A stretch of 64,000 nucleotides of DNA from an uncultured Dehalococcoidia bacterium (GTDB lineage Bacteria > Chloroflexota > Dehalococcoidia > Lucifugimonadales > CAJWUJ01): assembly GCA_913047625.1 (NCBI GenBank), contig CAJWUJ010000004.1:62001-126000 (forward strand), written 5' to 3'. The notes under the pieces are model-generated. The model made no database searches and had not been told where the DNA came from. It saw nothing but the letters and a program-made list of their open reading frames with translations. The first letter of the stretch is position 1; each line of letters begins with the position of its first letter. The position numbers were made by a program, and so were the translations under genes. Of the stretch, positions 53,750 through 62,872 are shown piece by piece.

Positions 53750-55411
53750 ATGCCAGAGAAAATACTGATCGCGGTAGCATGGCCGTACGCTAATGGATGG
53801 CTACATATTGGCCATATAGCAGGTTGCTATCTTCCTGCAGATATCTTTGCAAGATATCATCGTCTTAAAGGTAACTCAGTTTTAATGGTTTCAGGCAGTG
53901 ATCAGCATGGAACACCCGTTACAATAAGGGCAGATCAAGAAGGAATTACTCCTGCAGAAGTAGTGGAAAAGTACCACCAAAGTTTTCTGCAAACATGGAA
54001 TCAACTCGGAATCTCATTCGACTTATTCACCAAAACAGGCACTCTTAATCATCGCGAAACCACTCATGAGATTTTCAATACATTGCTCCAGAGAGGGTAT
54101 ATCTACAAAGAAAGCATGGCAGTCCCTTATTGTGAACAAGATACCCGATTTCTTCCTGATAGATATGTGAAAGGCATTTGTCCAAACTGTAATAATCACG
54201 ATGCAAGAGGTGACCAGTGTGATCATTGCGGTCACCCAATGAATGCAAGTGAGCTAGGCGACCTAACTTGTAGACTATGCCAGAATAAAATATCGATCCG
54301 AGAGTCAGAACATTGCTTTTTATCTCTTAGTAAATTCGAAAATGATCTCAAGCAATGGCTTTCGGATAAAGACAGATGGAAACCCAACGTATTGAATTTT
54401 ACAAGAAAATTCCTGGATTCTGGGCTTAAAGACCGCGCAATCACTCGCGATATCCAATGGGGTATCGATGTCCCTATACAGGGTTTTGAAAATAAACGAA
54501 TCTATGTTTGGTTCGAAGCTGTAATAGGTTATCTATCTGCATCCAAAGAATGGTCGTCCAACAGAGGTGAAAGTGATAGATGGCGTGAATGGTGGGATAA
54601 TCCTGATGCTAAATCATACTATTTCATAGGTAAGGACAATATCCCCTTTCATTCAATTATTTGGCCGGCAATCCTTATGGGCTTCTCTGATCTTAACCTG
54701 CCCCATGATATTCCTGCCAATGAATTCCTTACTATGCAAGGAGATCAACTCTCAACAAGCCGGAACTGGGCTGTTTGGGTTCCAGACTTCCTGGAGCGTT
54801 ATGAAGCAGATCCTTTGCGCTATTATTTGTCTATTAACATGCCTGAAACTTCTGACTCCGACTTTACATGGGATGACTTTGTCAGAAGAAACAATGATGA
54901 ACTTGTTGGCACATACGGTAATCTGGTCAACAGAGTTCTAACGTTAATTCAAAAACTTGAAGGAGGAGTTATTCCTTCCCCCAAAGACCGCGATAAAATC
55001 GATGACGAACTAATGACTTATATAAACACCTCTTTCGAAGAAGCAGGAAAACACCTAGAAAACTGTCGATTTAGACAATCAATTAGAACGTCCATGACTT
55101 TAGCTAATGCCGTAAACAAATATCTAGAAGTAAAATCTCCTTGGAAAAAAGAAGCTCAAAGTGTTTCTACCACCCTGTGGACCTGTTCTTTGGCTTTGTC
55201 TGCATTAGCAATTATGACCTATCCTTTTCTACCTTTTTCTGCACCCAAACTTTTTTCCATGCTAGGTTTCAAAAACGACATACAGACTCAGGGATGGAAC
55301 TTACCTACACTGGCCCCAGGAACAGCTATCGCCCAACCTACTCCTTTGTTCAAGAAACTAGATGATAAGGTCGCCAAAGAAGAAATTGAAAGAATGATTG
55401 GGAAAGCTTAA
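53750..55411 (+). CDS. metG: Methionyl-tRNA synthetase
   Basis: A 553-residue class I synthetase. AWPYANGWLHIGHIAGC carries the intact HIGH motif; the zinc knuckle is CPNCNNHDARGDQCDHCG with a second CRLCQ pair; the KMSKS loop reads QLSTSRNWAVW at residues 333-343, so both lysines of KMSKS (K1 and K4) are replaced, by Q333 and T336. The anticodon-binding helix bundle follows with NRVLTLIQKL. No C-terminal tRNA-binding (Trbp111) domain. ATG 53750 has a promoter 35 bases upstream. A polyprenyl synthase gene follows 19 bases later. Confidence 0.95.
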   Translation: MPEKILIAVAWPYANGWLHIGHIAGCYLPADIFARYHRLKGNSVLMVSGSDQHGTPVTIRADQEGITPAEVVEKYHQSFLQTWNQLGISFDLFTKTGTLNHRETTHEIFNTLLQRGYIYKESMAVPYCEQDTRFLPDRYVKGICPNCNNHDARGDQCDHCGHPMNASELGDLTCRLCQNKISIRESEHCFLSLSKFENDLKQWLSDKDRWKPNVLNFTRKFLDSGLKDRAITRDIQWGIDVPIQGFENKRIYVWFEAVIGYLSASKEWSSNRGESDRWREWWDNPDAKSYYFIGKDNIPFHSIIWPAILMGFSDLNLPHDIPANEFLTMQGDQLSTSRNWAVWVPDFLERYEADPLRYYLSINMPETSDSDFTWDDFVRRNNDELVGTYGNLVNRVLTLIQKLEGGVIPSPKDRDKIDDELMTYINTSFEEAGKHLENCRFRQSIRTSMTLANAVNKYLEVKSPWKKEAQSVSTTLWTCSLALSALAIMTYPFLPFSAPKLFSMLGFKNDIQTQGWNLPTLAPGTAIAQPTPLFKKLDDKVAKEEIERMIGKA

Positions 55412-55429
55412 CCCTTATATTGCATCATA

Positions 55430-56419
55430 ATGTCCAATAACACTTTATCTATCACCAACCTCTACACGCATATCAGCGACGATCTCCTAGCCATGGAGGA
55501 AAAATTGCGTTCGCTTGCAGATACGTCTCTGATGACTGGACCATTAAGAGCGCTCGTTGATCACATAACCACGTCCGAAGGAAAAAGGTTGAGGCCGGCG
55601 TTAACTCTTCTATCATCTCGATTCTCTAAATGCGATTCCCATAAGCCAATATTAATGGCTACAGCCGTAGAATTACTACACATGGCTACACTAATTCACG
55701 ACGATACAGTTGATAATTCAACACTTCGACGAGGTAAAGCAACGGTCGATAACCTTTGGGGAAAGAACGCTGCTGTATTGATTGGAGATTATCTATTTGC
55801 CACCTCAGCAACTTTCGTATGCGACACAGAGAATATTCATGTCATTAAGAGATTTTCTCAGACAATCAGCGAGCTATCGCTAGGAGAGCTTGCTGAACTT
55901 TTCAGTGCATTTGAAATTAATCAAACCATGACAGACTATGAGAACCGCATTTACAATAAAACTGCATCGTTGTTTTATACAGCAACGCAATCTGGCGCAA
56001 TACTAAGCGGAGCAGATACAACTACGATAACAGCTCTTTCCAATTACGGATTGAATATAGGAATGGCCTTCCAGATATTGGATGACATTCTGGACTATGA
56101 AGGAACAGCCGAAGAATTCGGAAAGCCTGTAGGAAATGACTTATTACAGGGAACTGTCACCTTACCAGTGCTCTTAATGGCAAAACATTCCCCTCAATCA
56201 GTGGAAAAACTTAAACTATTTGAAGAAGTGGGTCGTACTGATCGTATAGCAGAATTTATTAAATCCATCAAGGATTCATCCGTTTTGGATGAATCCTATA
56301 CGGTAGCCTGGAACTACATCGATAAAGCGTTAGCGGATATCTCTCAACTCCCTGCACAAAGAGAGAAACAAGACTTAGCGGATCTGGCTAATTATCTTAA
56401 ACAGCGTAAGTTCAAATAA
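55430..56419 (+). CDS. Polyprenyl diphosphate synthase (long-chain trans-isoprenyl synthase)
   Basis: A 329-residue trans-isoprenyl synthase. The first Asp-rich motif is LIHDDTVDNSTLRRGKATV, the second LDDILDYEGTAEEFGKPVGND, with GKRLRPALTLL near the N-terminus. The absence of bulky residues before the first motif suggests a long chain product (for quinones or undecaprenol), but the exact length cannot be read. It likely supplies the quinone tail, and a short FPP could serve the heme O synthase. Co-directional with metG. Confidence 0.9.
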   Translation: MSNNTLSITNLYTHISDDLLAMEEKLRSLADTSLMTGPLRALVDHITTSEGKRLRPALTLLSSRFSKCDSHKPILMATAVELLHMATLIHDDTVDNSTLRRGKATVDNLWGKNAAVLIGDYLFATSATFVCDTENIHVIKRFSQTISELSLGELAELFSAFEINQTMTDYENRIYNKTASLFYTATQSGAILSGADTTTITALSNYGLNIGMAFQILDDILDYEGTAEEFGKPVGNDLLQGTVTLPVLLMAKHSPQSVEKLKLFEEVGRTDRIAEFIKSIKDSSVLDESYTVAWNYIDKALADISQLPAQREKQDLADLANYLKQRKFK

Positions 56420-56475
56420 AAGTTGCGCTTGCTTTTCAATACACAAGATGCTACTTCATGTTTACTGAAAAACTC

Positions 56476-57366
56476 TTATCGAACTAATGCTAGTTTAGCT
56501 GCCCGATGTTGATCATCAGCATGATATGAAGACCTTACCAGAGGCCCTGAAGCAACATGGTTAAAACCCATGTTTAAGCCAATCTGTTCTAGCTCTTTAA
56601 ATTCCTCGGGCGTATAGAAACGGTTAATTGGGATATGCTTCTTGGATGGTTGTAAATATTGCCCTATAGTCAACAAATTGCAATCAACTGCCCTTAGATC
56701 TTCCATGGTAGCAGTAAGTTCATCTTTATTTTCGCCCAAACCAACCATTATTCCTGATTTTGTGGCTATATTGGGATCAATCTCTTTAGCTTTAGCAAGG
56801 AACTCTAGCGATAAGTCATAGTTGCCCTTCGCCCTCACTTTAGGAAACAGTGACCTAACAGTTTCAATATTATGGTTTAATACATCAGGTTTAGCCTGCA
56901 TCACACCAGATAGAGCCCACCACTTGCCACCGAAATCAGGAGTCAAAACCTCAACTGAACACTTAGGCAACCTGTTTTTTATTTTCGTTATGCATTCCGC
57001 AAATAAAAATGCCCCCCCATCAGGCAAGTCATCACGATCTACTGAGGTGATAACACAATATTCAAGATCAAGATTCTCGACTGTATGAGCAAGCCTTTCA
57101 GGTTCATCAAGATCCACAGGCCCTGGCTTACCAGAGGTCACAGCACAATAGCGACAAGCACGAGTACATATATCTCCCAAGATCATAAAAGTCGCAGACT
57201 TTCTTTCCCAACATTCTCCGATATTCGGACACTGCGCCTCTTCACAGACAGTGTGCAATTTTTGAGCCCTCATTATAGAACGCAAGGCCCTGTAATTTTC
57301 ACCACCTGGAGCCCTAACCTTAAACCACTCCGGTAATCGTTTCTTTTCACGAGCTTCATTAGTCAT
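56476..57366 (-). CDS. lipA: Lipoyl synthase
   Basis: Inserts two sulfur atoms into octanoyl groups on E2 and GcvH to make lipoyl. The 296-residue radical SAM protein has the auxiliary-cluster cysteines C41, C46 and C52 in VCEEAQCPNIGECW and the SAM-cluster cysteines C67, C71 and C74 in CTRACRYC. The C-terminal RSSYHA, whose Ser coordinates the auxiliary cluster, is present. The pyruvate dehydrogenase genes that need this cofactor start 3 kb further on. Its start codon touches the opening of the frame of the divergent RlmD-like gene. Confidence 0.96.
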   Translation of the reverse strand: MTNEAREKKRLPEWFKVRAPGGENYRALRSIMRAQKLHTVCEEAQCPNIGECWERKSATFMILGDICTRACRYCAVTSGKPGPVDLDEPERLAHTVENLDLEYCVITSVDRDDLPDGGAFLFAECITKIKNRLPKCSVEVLTPDFGGKWWALSGVMQAKPDVLNHNIETVRSLFPKVRAKGNYDLSLEFLAKAKEIDPNIATKSGIMVGLGENKDELTATMEDLRAVDCNLLTIGQYLQPSKKHIPINRFYTPEEFKELEQIGLNMGFNHVASGPLVRSSYHADDQHRAAKLALVR

Positions 57367-57475
57367 GAAAACAATAATAGCAAATAATCATAAAATGCGT
57401 AACCAGTACTTATACCTAGGACATCCAAACTTATATTCCCCAAGAGCAGTTGATTCCTATATCATTAGAAACACT

Positions 57476-58675
57476 ATGGAAAATCTTAACAGTGTATCTG
57501 AATGTTTCACGGTTGAAATAGCAGGTTTTGGTAAATTTGGTGAAGGCTTTGCTCTTTACAGAGAAAAACCAGTTTTCGTCCTTGGTGCTATCCCAGGTGA
57601 AGTCCTTACTGTTCAACCACTTATAACCAAACGGAAATATATGATCGCACAAATTGTAGAAATAATTAAAGCATCCTCCGAGAGGGTAGTAGCACCATGC
57701 CCATATTTCGGACCTTGCTCTGGTTGCCAATGGCAACACATTAGTTATAACTACCAACTTAAAGTGAAAAGAGATTTGGTTTTGGAAGCCTGCAATGACA
57801 GTGCCACAATAAAAGATAATATAGTATCACCGACTATACCTTCACCTCGAACCTTTGCTTATAGAAACCATGCTAGATTCACCGTAAGAAATAAAGGGAT
57901 GATAGGATTCACAAACAGAGACACTAGGCGTTTTATTCCCATTGATAAATGCATGCTAATGGACAACTGGATAAACGAAACATTAGCAAACCTACAATCT
58001 CATTGTGCAGAAACATCCCAAATTTCCTTGAGACATGGGACTAATACAGAATCTTATTTGATCCAACCGAAGTTAGTAACAAATCAAATAGATGTGAGAA
58101 CCGGAGACAAATGGTACGAAGAAAAAGTCTTAGGCCATTTATTCCGCATTTCCTCACCTTCATTCTTCCAAGTAAATACCGAACAACTGAGCATAATAGC
58201 TACGCTTATCTCTGAAGAAATGTGTTTCACTGGTGGCGAAATAATCGTAGATGCTTACTCTGGAGTAGGCACATTCTCAGTCTTATTAGCTGGTAGTGTC
58301 CAAAAAGTTATAGCCATAGAAGAATCGACTGCCGCTATTGATGACGCGTTAGAGAATATAAAAGGATTTCCCAATATCCAGCTTCGAAAGGGAAAGACTG
58401 AACATATATTGAAACAGATCACCGAACCGATCCACACTGTTATTCTCGATCCGTCCAGGGCAGGTTGTGAAGAATCTGTCCTGAAAACCTTGGCAATCAT
58501 GGCACCAAAAACCATCATTTACGTTTCTTGTGATCCGGATTCATTTGCCAGAGACTTGAAAATACTTGAGGAAGGTAGCTTCGCAATAAGGAAAATACAA
58601 CCTGTCGACATGTTCCCACAAACCAGGCATATTGAATTGTTAGCCTTTTTGTCTTACACAGGTGAAAATGTATAG
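57476..58675 (+). CDS. RlmD/RumA-type 23S rRNA (uracil-5-)-methyltransferase
   Basis: A SAM-dependent tRNA/rRNA m5U methyltransferase. The N-terminal TRAM domain starts CFTVEIAGFGKFGEGFAL; then a [4Fe-4S] site CPYFGPCSGCQWQHI plus a later Cys in IPIDKC; the Rossmann domain has VDAYSGVGTFSVLLAG; the catalytic base and nucleophile regions are LDPSRAGCEESVL and IIYVSCDPDSFARDL. The frame opens at 57365 but that ATG overlaps the lipA start, so I take ATG 57476 just before the TRAM domain (399 residues). Target 23S U747/U1939 or tRNA U54 cannot be separated by eye. Confidence 0.85.
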   Translation: MENLNSVSECFTVEIAGFGKFGEGFALYREKPVFVLGAIPGEVLTVQPLITKRKYMIAQIVEIIKASSERVVAPCPYFGPCSGCQWQHISYNYQLKVKRDLVLEACNDSATIKDNIVSPTIPSPRTFAYRNHARFTVRNKGMIGFTNRDTRRFIPIDKCMLMDNWINETLANLQSHCAETSQISLRHGTNTESYLIQPKLVTNQIDVRTGDKWYEEKVLGHLFRISSPSFFQVNTEQLSIIATLISEEMCFTGGEIIVDAYSGVGTFSVLLAGSVQKVIAIEESTAAIDDALENIKGFPNIQLRKGKTEHILKQITEPIHTVILDPSRAGCEESVLKTLAIMAPKTIIYVSCDPDSFARDLKILEEGSFAIRKIQPVDMFPQTRHIELLAFLSYTGENV

Positions 58676-58708
58676 TAATAGTGACAATAACCGATGCAAA
58701 CCAAAACC

Positions 58709-58717
58709 TGCTACAAT
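58709..58717 (+). promoter_or_regulatory. Extended -10 promoter of tatA-tatC
   Basis: TGCTACAAT, identical to the element at metG, lies 129 bases before the GTG start of tatA. The implied leader is about 120 bases and carries no gene. Confidence 0.4.
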
Positions 58718-58845
58718 GCCGTGTCAAGTTCAGAATCTATAATCTTACCTGAAGATTGACCAGGTTATGTGTTCATAATCAATACAGCTTGAAATACGAT
58801 CACAATTAGCGTTGATAACGTCTCGGCAACATAAAGGAGGAATTA

Positions 58846-59088
58846 GTGGACTTTTTATCAATAGGTCCGTTGGAGGTTATAGTAGTAGTGGTTGTTGCCC
58901 TGATAGTTTTGGGTCCACAAAAAATGCTAGAGGTCGCACAAAAAGCAGGTAGAAGCATGTCAAAAATGCAAGGGACAGTCAAGAATCTACTCTCAACTGG
59001 TGATATAGATTCTGAATCTGATAAAACCCTGCCCAGTCAAGCTACCAAGCCAGACAGCTCAAACCCAGATCATAATCCCAATGACTAA
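58846..59088 (+). CDS. Sec-independent translocase TatA/TatB-like protein
   Basis: An 80-residue single-helix protein. Residues 8-22 (GPLEVIVVVVVALIV) form the transmembrane helix, followed by LGPQKMLEVAQKAGRSM, the hinge and amphipathic helix, and a polar tail. The GP after the helix and the longer amphipathic part look TatB-like, whereas the second tat gene at 59.97 kb is clearly TatA-like, so this one may act as TatB. GTG 58846 follows AAGGAGG. It overlaps tatC by 8 bases. Together with TatC it exports folded, cofactor-bearing proteins. Confidence 0.85.
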   Translation: MDFLSIGPLEVIVVVVVALIVLGPQKMLEVAQKAGRSMSKMQGTVKNLLSTGDIDSESDKTLPSQATKPDSSNPDHNPND

Positions 59089-59818
59089 TCAACAAAAGTC
59101 GATTCAATTTCATCTATCCGAGTTACGGAAACGCTTAGTAATTTGCGTTTCATCTATCATTGTAGGTACGTTTATAGCATTTGCCTTCCATCGTTACATC
59201 CTAGACTTTCTCAGCAGGCCACTAGTGTCAGGATCCCAGTCTGGCAATAATGCGCTGGTTTTTACTGAAGTGACCGAGTTTTTTAGCATAACAATGAAGA
59301 CCTCTATATTAGGTGGCATAATAATCAGTCTTCCAATCCTGTTCTATCAAGTAGTGCTTTTCGTTGCTCCTGGACTTACAAAAAAGGAAAAGAAATATCT
59401 CCTGATCTTCCTACCTGGCACAATGATTGCATTTGTTAGCGGGATCCTTTTTGGATATTTTGTTCTTTTACCTCCTGCTTTGCACTTTCTTATAACATTC
59501 GGAGAAGGAATTGCAGAACCAATGATTCGAATAGGAAACTACATCAGCTTATTGGTGAATTTACTATTTTGGATGGGAGTAGCATTTGAAACACCTTTCA
59601 TAATGTTATTCATAGCTAAACTAGGGATAGTACATCCTAAAAAGATGGCTTCATTCAGAAAGTATTCCCTAGTGCTAGCTTTTATATTAGCAGCTTTTAT
59701 TACACCAACATTTGATCCTGTCAATCAAACAATAGTAGCTTTACCTTTAGTAGTTCTATATGAAATCGGAATACTGATGGCACGTCTTGGAACACGTAGC
59801 AAAAAGGATAACGAATAA
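59081..59818 (+). CDS. tatC: Twin-arginine translocase TatC
   Basis: The signal-peptide receptor and core of the Tat translocase. The 245-residue, six-helix protein opens with HLSELRKRL, where the family motif for the RR signal contact lies; FTEVTEFFSITMKTS, YQVVLFVAPGLTKKEKKYL and FLPGTMIAFVSGILFGYFVLLPPALHFL follow, and FAxETPFI-like VAFETPFIMLFIA in helix 5. ATG 59081 is inside the tatA stop region. Convergent with the second tatA gene, so the Tat genes sit within 1.3 kb on both strands. Confidence 0.95.
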   Translation: MTNQQKSIQFHLSELRKRLVICVSSIIVGTFIAFAFHRYILDFLSRPLVSGSQSGNNALVFTEVTEFFSITMKTSILGGIIISLPILFYQVVLFVAPGLTKKEKKYLLIFLPGTMIAFVSGILFGYFVLLPPALHFLITFGEGIAEPMIRIGNYISLLVNLLFWMGVAFETPFIMLFIAKLGIVHPKKMASFRKYSLVLAFILAAFITPTFDPVNQTIVALPLVVLYEIGILMARLGTRSKKDNE

Positions 59819-59966
59819 ATATTTCTTAAATCATTATTCATGCCTATTATCAAAGAAACTAGTCCTTTTAGAGTTGCTCAGAGATAAACCAAGTAGTAGA
59901 ACAGGGCAAGCCTGTCCTGACTATGACACAGATAACTTGGGAAGATATACTTTAGTGGTGACAGCC

Positions 59967-60179
59967 TTACTTTGAATCTTTTTCGTCTGTTGATGACTCA
60001 GTACTAGCCGTAGTAGCTTCTTTTTCACCCGCATCGTCTTCTTTGCCCTCAACGCCTCGCTTGAAAGCCCGCAAACTCTTTCCTATTGCGCCACCAACTT
60101 GCGGTAATCTGCCAACACCAAACACAACCAGTACTATTACCAGTATTATAATTAATTCAAGGGGTCCTATTTTTGGCAC
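59967..60179 (-). CDS. tatA: Sec-independent translocase TatA
   Basis: A 70-residue TatA: PKIGPLELIIILVIVLVVFG is the transmembrane helix, then FGVGRLPQVGGAIGKSLRAFKRGVEG, the highly conserved amphipathic helix with its FGxxxLP start, then a charged, low-complexity tail rich in Glu, Thr and Ser. It is transcribed toward tatC and upstream of the divergent lpdA. The clear TatA signature suggests this is the pore-forming subunit, leaving the 58.8 kb gene as the TatB-like partner. Confidence 0.93.
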   Translation of the reverse strand: MPKIGPLELIIILVIVLVVFGVGRLPQVGGAIGKSLRAFKRGVEGKEDDAGEKEATTASTESSTDEKDSK

Positions 60180-60429
60180 TTTAGTATCACTCCGCTACTT
60201 AAATAACCGATCCGTGGTTCACTTTTCATAAGACCGATAGTCATCATACTAACCAACAAATACACAAATTGCAATGGACTGGTTTAGATTGTCATTTGTT
60301 AACACAGGATGTAATATATGGGCTCGATGAGAAGACATTTGACGCTAGTATTGTACACATTTTCTCAAACTAGCAATGATCTTTTCTATAAGAAAATAAA
60401 TTTACTTCTGTATAACGAGGTTACGTAGT

Positions 60430-61806
60430 ATGGCTGATTTTGATTTGATTGTGATCGGGGCAGGACCTGGAGGATATGTTGCTGCTATACGAGGTGGGCA
60501 ACTAGGGCTGAAAACTGCTGTAGTGGAAAAAGATGAGGTAGGAGGTATTTGCCTCAACTGGGGATGCATACCAAGCAAATCCCTACTCAAAAACGCTGAA
60601 ATAGTGCACATTATGAACGATGCTCAAAAGTGGGGTATTTCCTTCGATAATTTCAATGCTGATTATTCTAAAGCTATTGATAGAAGTCGCCAGGTGGTCA
60701 AAAAACTTACTGGAGGAGTAAACAGCCTGTTGAAGAAAAACAAGGTCACTGTAATAAAAGGAGAAGCATCTTTCCAAGATTCACAAACAATCACGGTTGG
60801 ATCAGAAACCTATACCTCTTCCAATTTTATTATTGCTACTGGGGCACGAGCGCGAACAGTTCCCTCATTACCAATCGATGGAGAAGCAATAATTACTAGT
60901 AGAGAAGCTCTCGAACTTACTACTGTGCCTAAACGAATTGCCATAGTCGGTGGCGGAGCTACAGGTGTCGAATTTGCATATATATACAATGCATATGGCG
61001 CACAGGTCACACTAATTGAAATGCTACCTAATATTTTGCCTAACGAAGATCATGATATAAGTCAGGAATTAAAGAAATCGTTAACTAAACAAGGAATAAC
61101 AGTTGCTACTGACACAAAAGTGTCAGGCATGAGTTCTAAAGGCAAACTTAAAGTATTAGAACTTGTCACAGGTCAAAACGATAAGACCTCCATAGAAGTT
61201 GACAAAGTCTTAGTAGCAATCGGTGTTCAGGGCAATATTGAGGGCCTTAATTTAGAATCCATAGGTGTAAATACTGATCGCACTTACATTACCGTGGATG
61301 ACGATATGAAAACTGGCATCGATGGCATTTTTGCAATTGGAGATGTTACTGGTAAGATGTTGTTAGCTCATGTAGCCCAGGCCCAAGCGATTTTGGTAGT
61401 TGAAAATATAGCTTCAGTAGAAAGTCCTCCTTTGGATTACAATGTCATGCCAAAAGCAGTTTACGCAAATCCCCAGGTGGCTAGTTTCGGAATAACTGAA
61501 CAAAAAGCTAAGGAAGAACAAATTGAATACCACGTAGGGAGATTCCCCTTTGCCGCGAGCGGGAAAGCTATTGCTTTGGGAGAAACTGAGGGCTTTATTA
61601 AGCTAATCATTAGCGAACACGGAGAAATACTCGGGGCTCACTTAATAGGCCATGAAGTTACAGAATTACTTGGTGAGTTGAGCCTGGCTAATCTATTAGA
61701 AGGAACCACCGAAGAGACGGGCTGGCTTGTTCACTCCCATCCTTCGATTAGTGAAGTTATTAAAGAAGCAGCACTGCAAGCTGAGGGTAAAGCAATACAT
61801 ATATAA
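60430..61806 (+). CDS. lpdA: Dihydrolipoyl dehydrogenase (E3)
   Basis: Reoxidises the dihydrolipoyl arm of E2 and passes electrons to NAD. The 458-residue flavoprotein has the FAD loop LIVIGAGPGGYVAAI, the redox disulfide C41 and C46 in GGICLNWGCIPSK, the NAD loop IAIVGGGATGVEFAYIYNAYG, AIGDVTGKMLLAHVA, and HSHPSISEVIKEA with the catalytic His and Glu. GAGG at 60417-60420 precedes the ATG. It starts the pyruvate dehydrogenase block. The 250-base gap upstream separates it from the divergent tatA and shows no gene. Confidence 0.96.
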   Translation: MADFDLIVIGAGPGGYVAAIRGGQLGLKTAVVEKDEVGGICLNWGCIPSKSLLKNAEIVHIMNDAQKWGISFDNFNADYSKAIDRSRQVVKKLTGGVNSLLKKNKVTVIKGEASFQDSQTITVGSETYTSSNFIIATGARARTVPSLPIDGEAIITSREALELTTVPKRIAIVGGGATGVEFAYIYNAYGAQVTLIEMLPNILPNEDHDISQELKKSLTKQGITVATDTKVSGMSSKGKLKVLELVTGQNDKTSIEVDKVLVAIGVQGNIEGLNLESIGVNTDRTYITVDDDMKTGIDGIFAIGDVTGKMLLAHVAQAQAILVVENIASVESPPLDYNVMPKAVYANPQVASFGITEQKAKEEQIEYHVGRFPFAASGKAIALGETEGFIKLIISEHGEILGAHLIGHEVTELLGELSLANLLEGTTEETGWLVHSHPSISEVIKEAALQAEGKAIHI

Positions 61807-61856
61807 ACAAACTCAGTTAAAATTAAACAGACTATGAGTATTGGAGTAATCTGTAC

Positions 61857-62861
61857 ATGGCGAAAATAAAGAATAACCAATCTAAAGAAAAAGGGCTGGA
61901 GAGCTATACCAAGGAACAATTGACTATCTTCTATCGACAAATGTTTCAAATCAGACGTTTTGAAGAATCTGCAGAAGAACAATACATGAGAGGTAACATC
62001 CGAGGATTTCTCCATGTTTATACAGGGCAAGAGGCTGTAGCTGTTGGGGCTATATCAGCATTACGTAAATCCGATTATCTTGTGACCCATTACAGGGATC
62101 ACGGCCACGCTCTAGCTAAAGGATTAGCTTCTAAGTCAGCTATGGCTGAGTTATTTGGTAAAGCTACCGGATGCAGTAAAGGCATGGGTGGTTCAATGCA
62201 CCTTTTCGACAAATCAATTAATTTAATGGGCGGGTATGCCATAGTAGGAGGCCAATTACCTATTGCCACTGGCCTCGGTATTTCATCCAAAGAGCTGGGT
62301 AAAGGCCAAGTTGTAATGGTGTTCATGGGTGACGGAGCACTTAACGAAGGAGAACTACATGAGTCTCTCAATATGGCGGCAATATGGAATCTTCCCGTTA
62401 TTTTCTACTTGGAAAACAACCTTTACGGAATGGGTAACCATACGACAGACGTCTTTGCTGTAAAGGAGCTCAAGAAAGTTTCTGAGCCATTTGGTATTCC
62501 TAATCTTGAAGTTGATGGCATGGATGTTATAGCAGTTAATCAAGCAACTCAGGCTGTTGTTGAAAAAGTCAGAAAAGGATCAGGTCCTTTCTTTATAGAA
62601 GCAAAGACATACAGATTCAGGGGCCATTCTGTAGCAGACCCTTCAAATTACAGGGGCAAATCAGAAGAGGAAACATGGAAGAAAAGAGACCCAATTACAT
62701 CCCTTGAAACCAGTATGATACAATCTGGACTAGTTGAAAAAGATGAAATCTCAAATATCCGAAGTTCGGTTGAAGAAGAAATAGCCGATGCTGTGAAGTT
62801 CGCGTTGGAAAGCCCCGATCCTGAAGACGCAACCCTTTACCATAATGTTTACGATTCTTAG
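61857..62861 (+). CDS. pdhA: Pyruvate dehydrogenase E1 component, alpha subunit
   Basis: The 334-residue alpha subunit binds thiamine diphosphate with the beta subunit and decarboxylates pyruvate. The ThDP motif is FMGDGALNEGELHESLNMAAIWNLPVIFYLENN (GDG at ~165, NN ~30 later); GGSMHLFD and GGYAIVGGQLPIATG precede it and YRFRGHSVADPSNYR follows, with the usual phosphorylation-loop His and Ser. GGAG at 61843-61846 precedes the ATG. Closest in pattern to the PDH/acetoin dehydrogenase group; pyruvate is the likelier substrate with lpdA and lipA nearby. Confidence 0.92.
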   Translation: MAKIKNNQSKEKGLESYTKEQLTIFYRQMFQIRRFEESAEEQYMRGNIRGFLHVYTGQEAVAVGAISALRKSDYLVTHYRDHGHALAKGLASKSAMAELFGKATGCSKGMGGSMHLFDKSINLMGGYAIVGGQLPIATGLGISSKELGKGQVVMVFMGDGALNEGELHESLNMAAIWNLPVIFYLENNLYGMGNHTTDVFAVKELKKVSEPFGIPNLEVDGMDVIAVNQATQAVVEKVRKGSGPFFIEAKTYRFRGHSVADPSNYRGKSEEETWKKRDPITSLETSMIQSGLVEKDEISNIRSSVEEEIADAVKFALESPDPEDATLYHNVYDS

Positions 62862-62872
62862 GAGAAATATTA

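Noticed and set aside
59901-59915. Hairpin ACAGG-GCAAG-CCTGT between tatC and tatA as a terminator
   Set aside because: Five-base stem and no U-run on either strand.
60180-60429. Small gene or regulatory RNA in the largest gap
   Set aside because: No open frame with a ribosome site and no stable structured element was seen; it is treated as a divergent promoter region.
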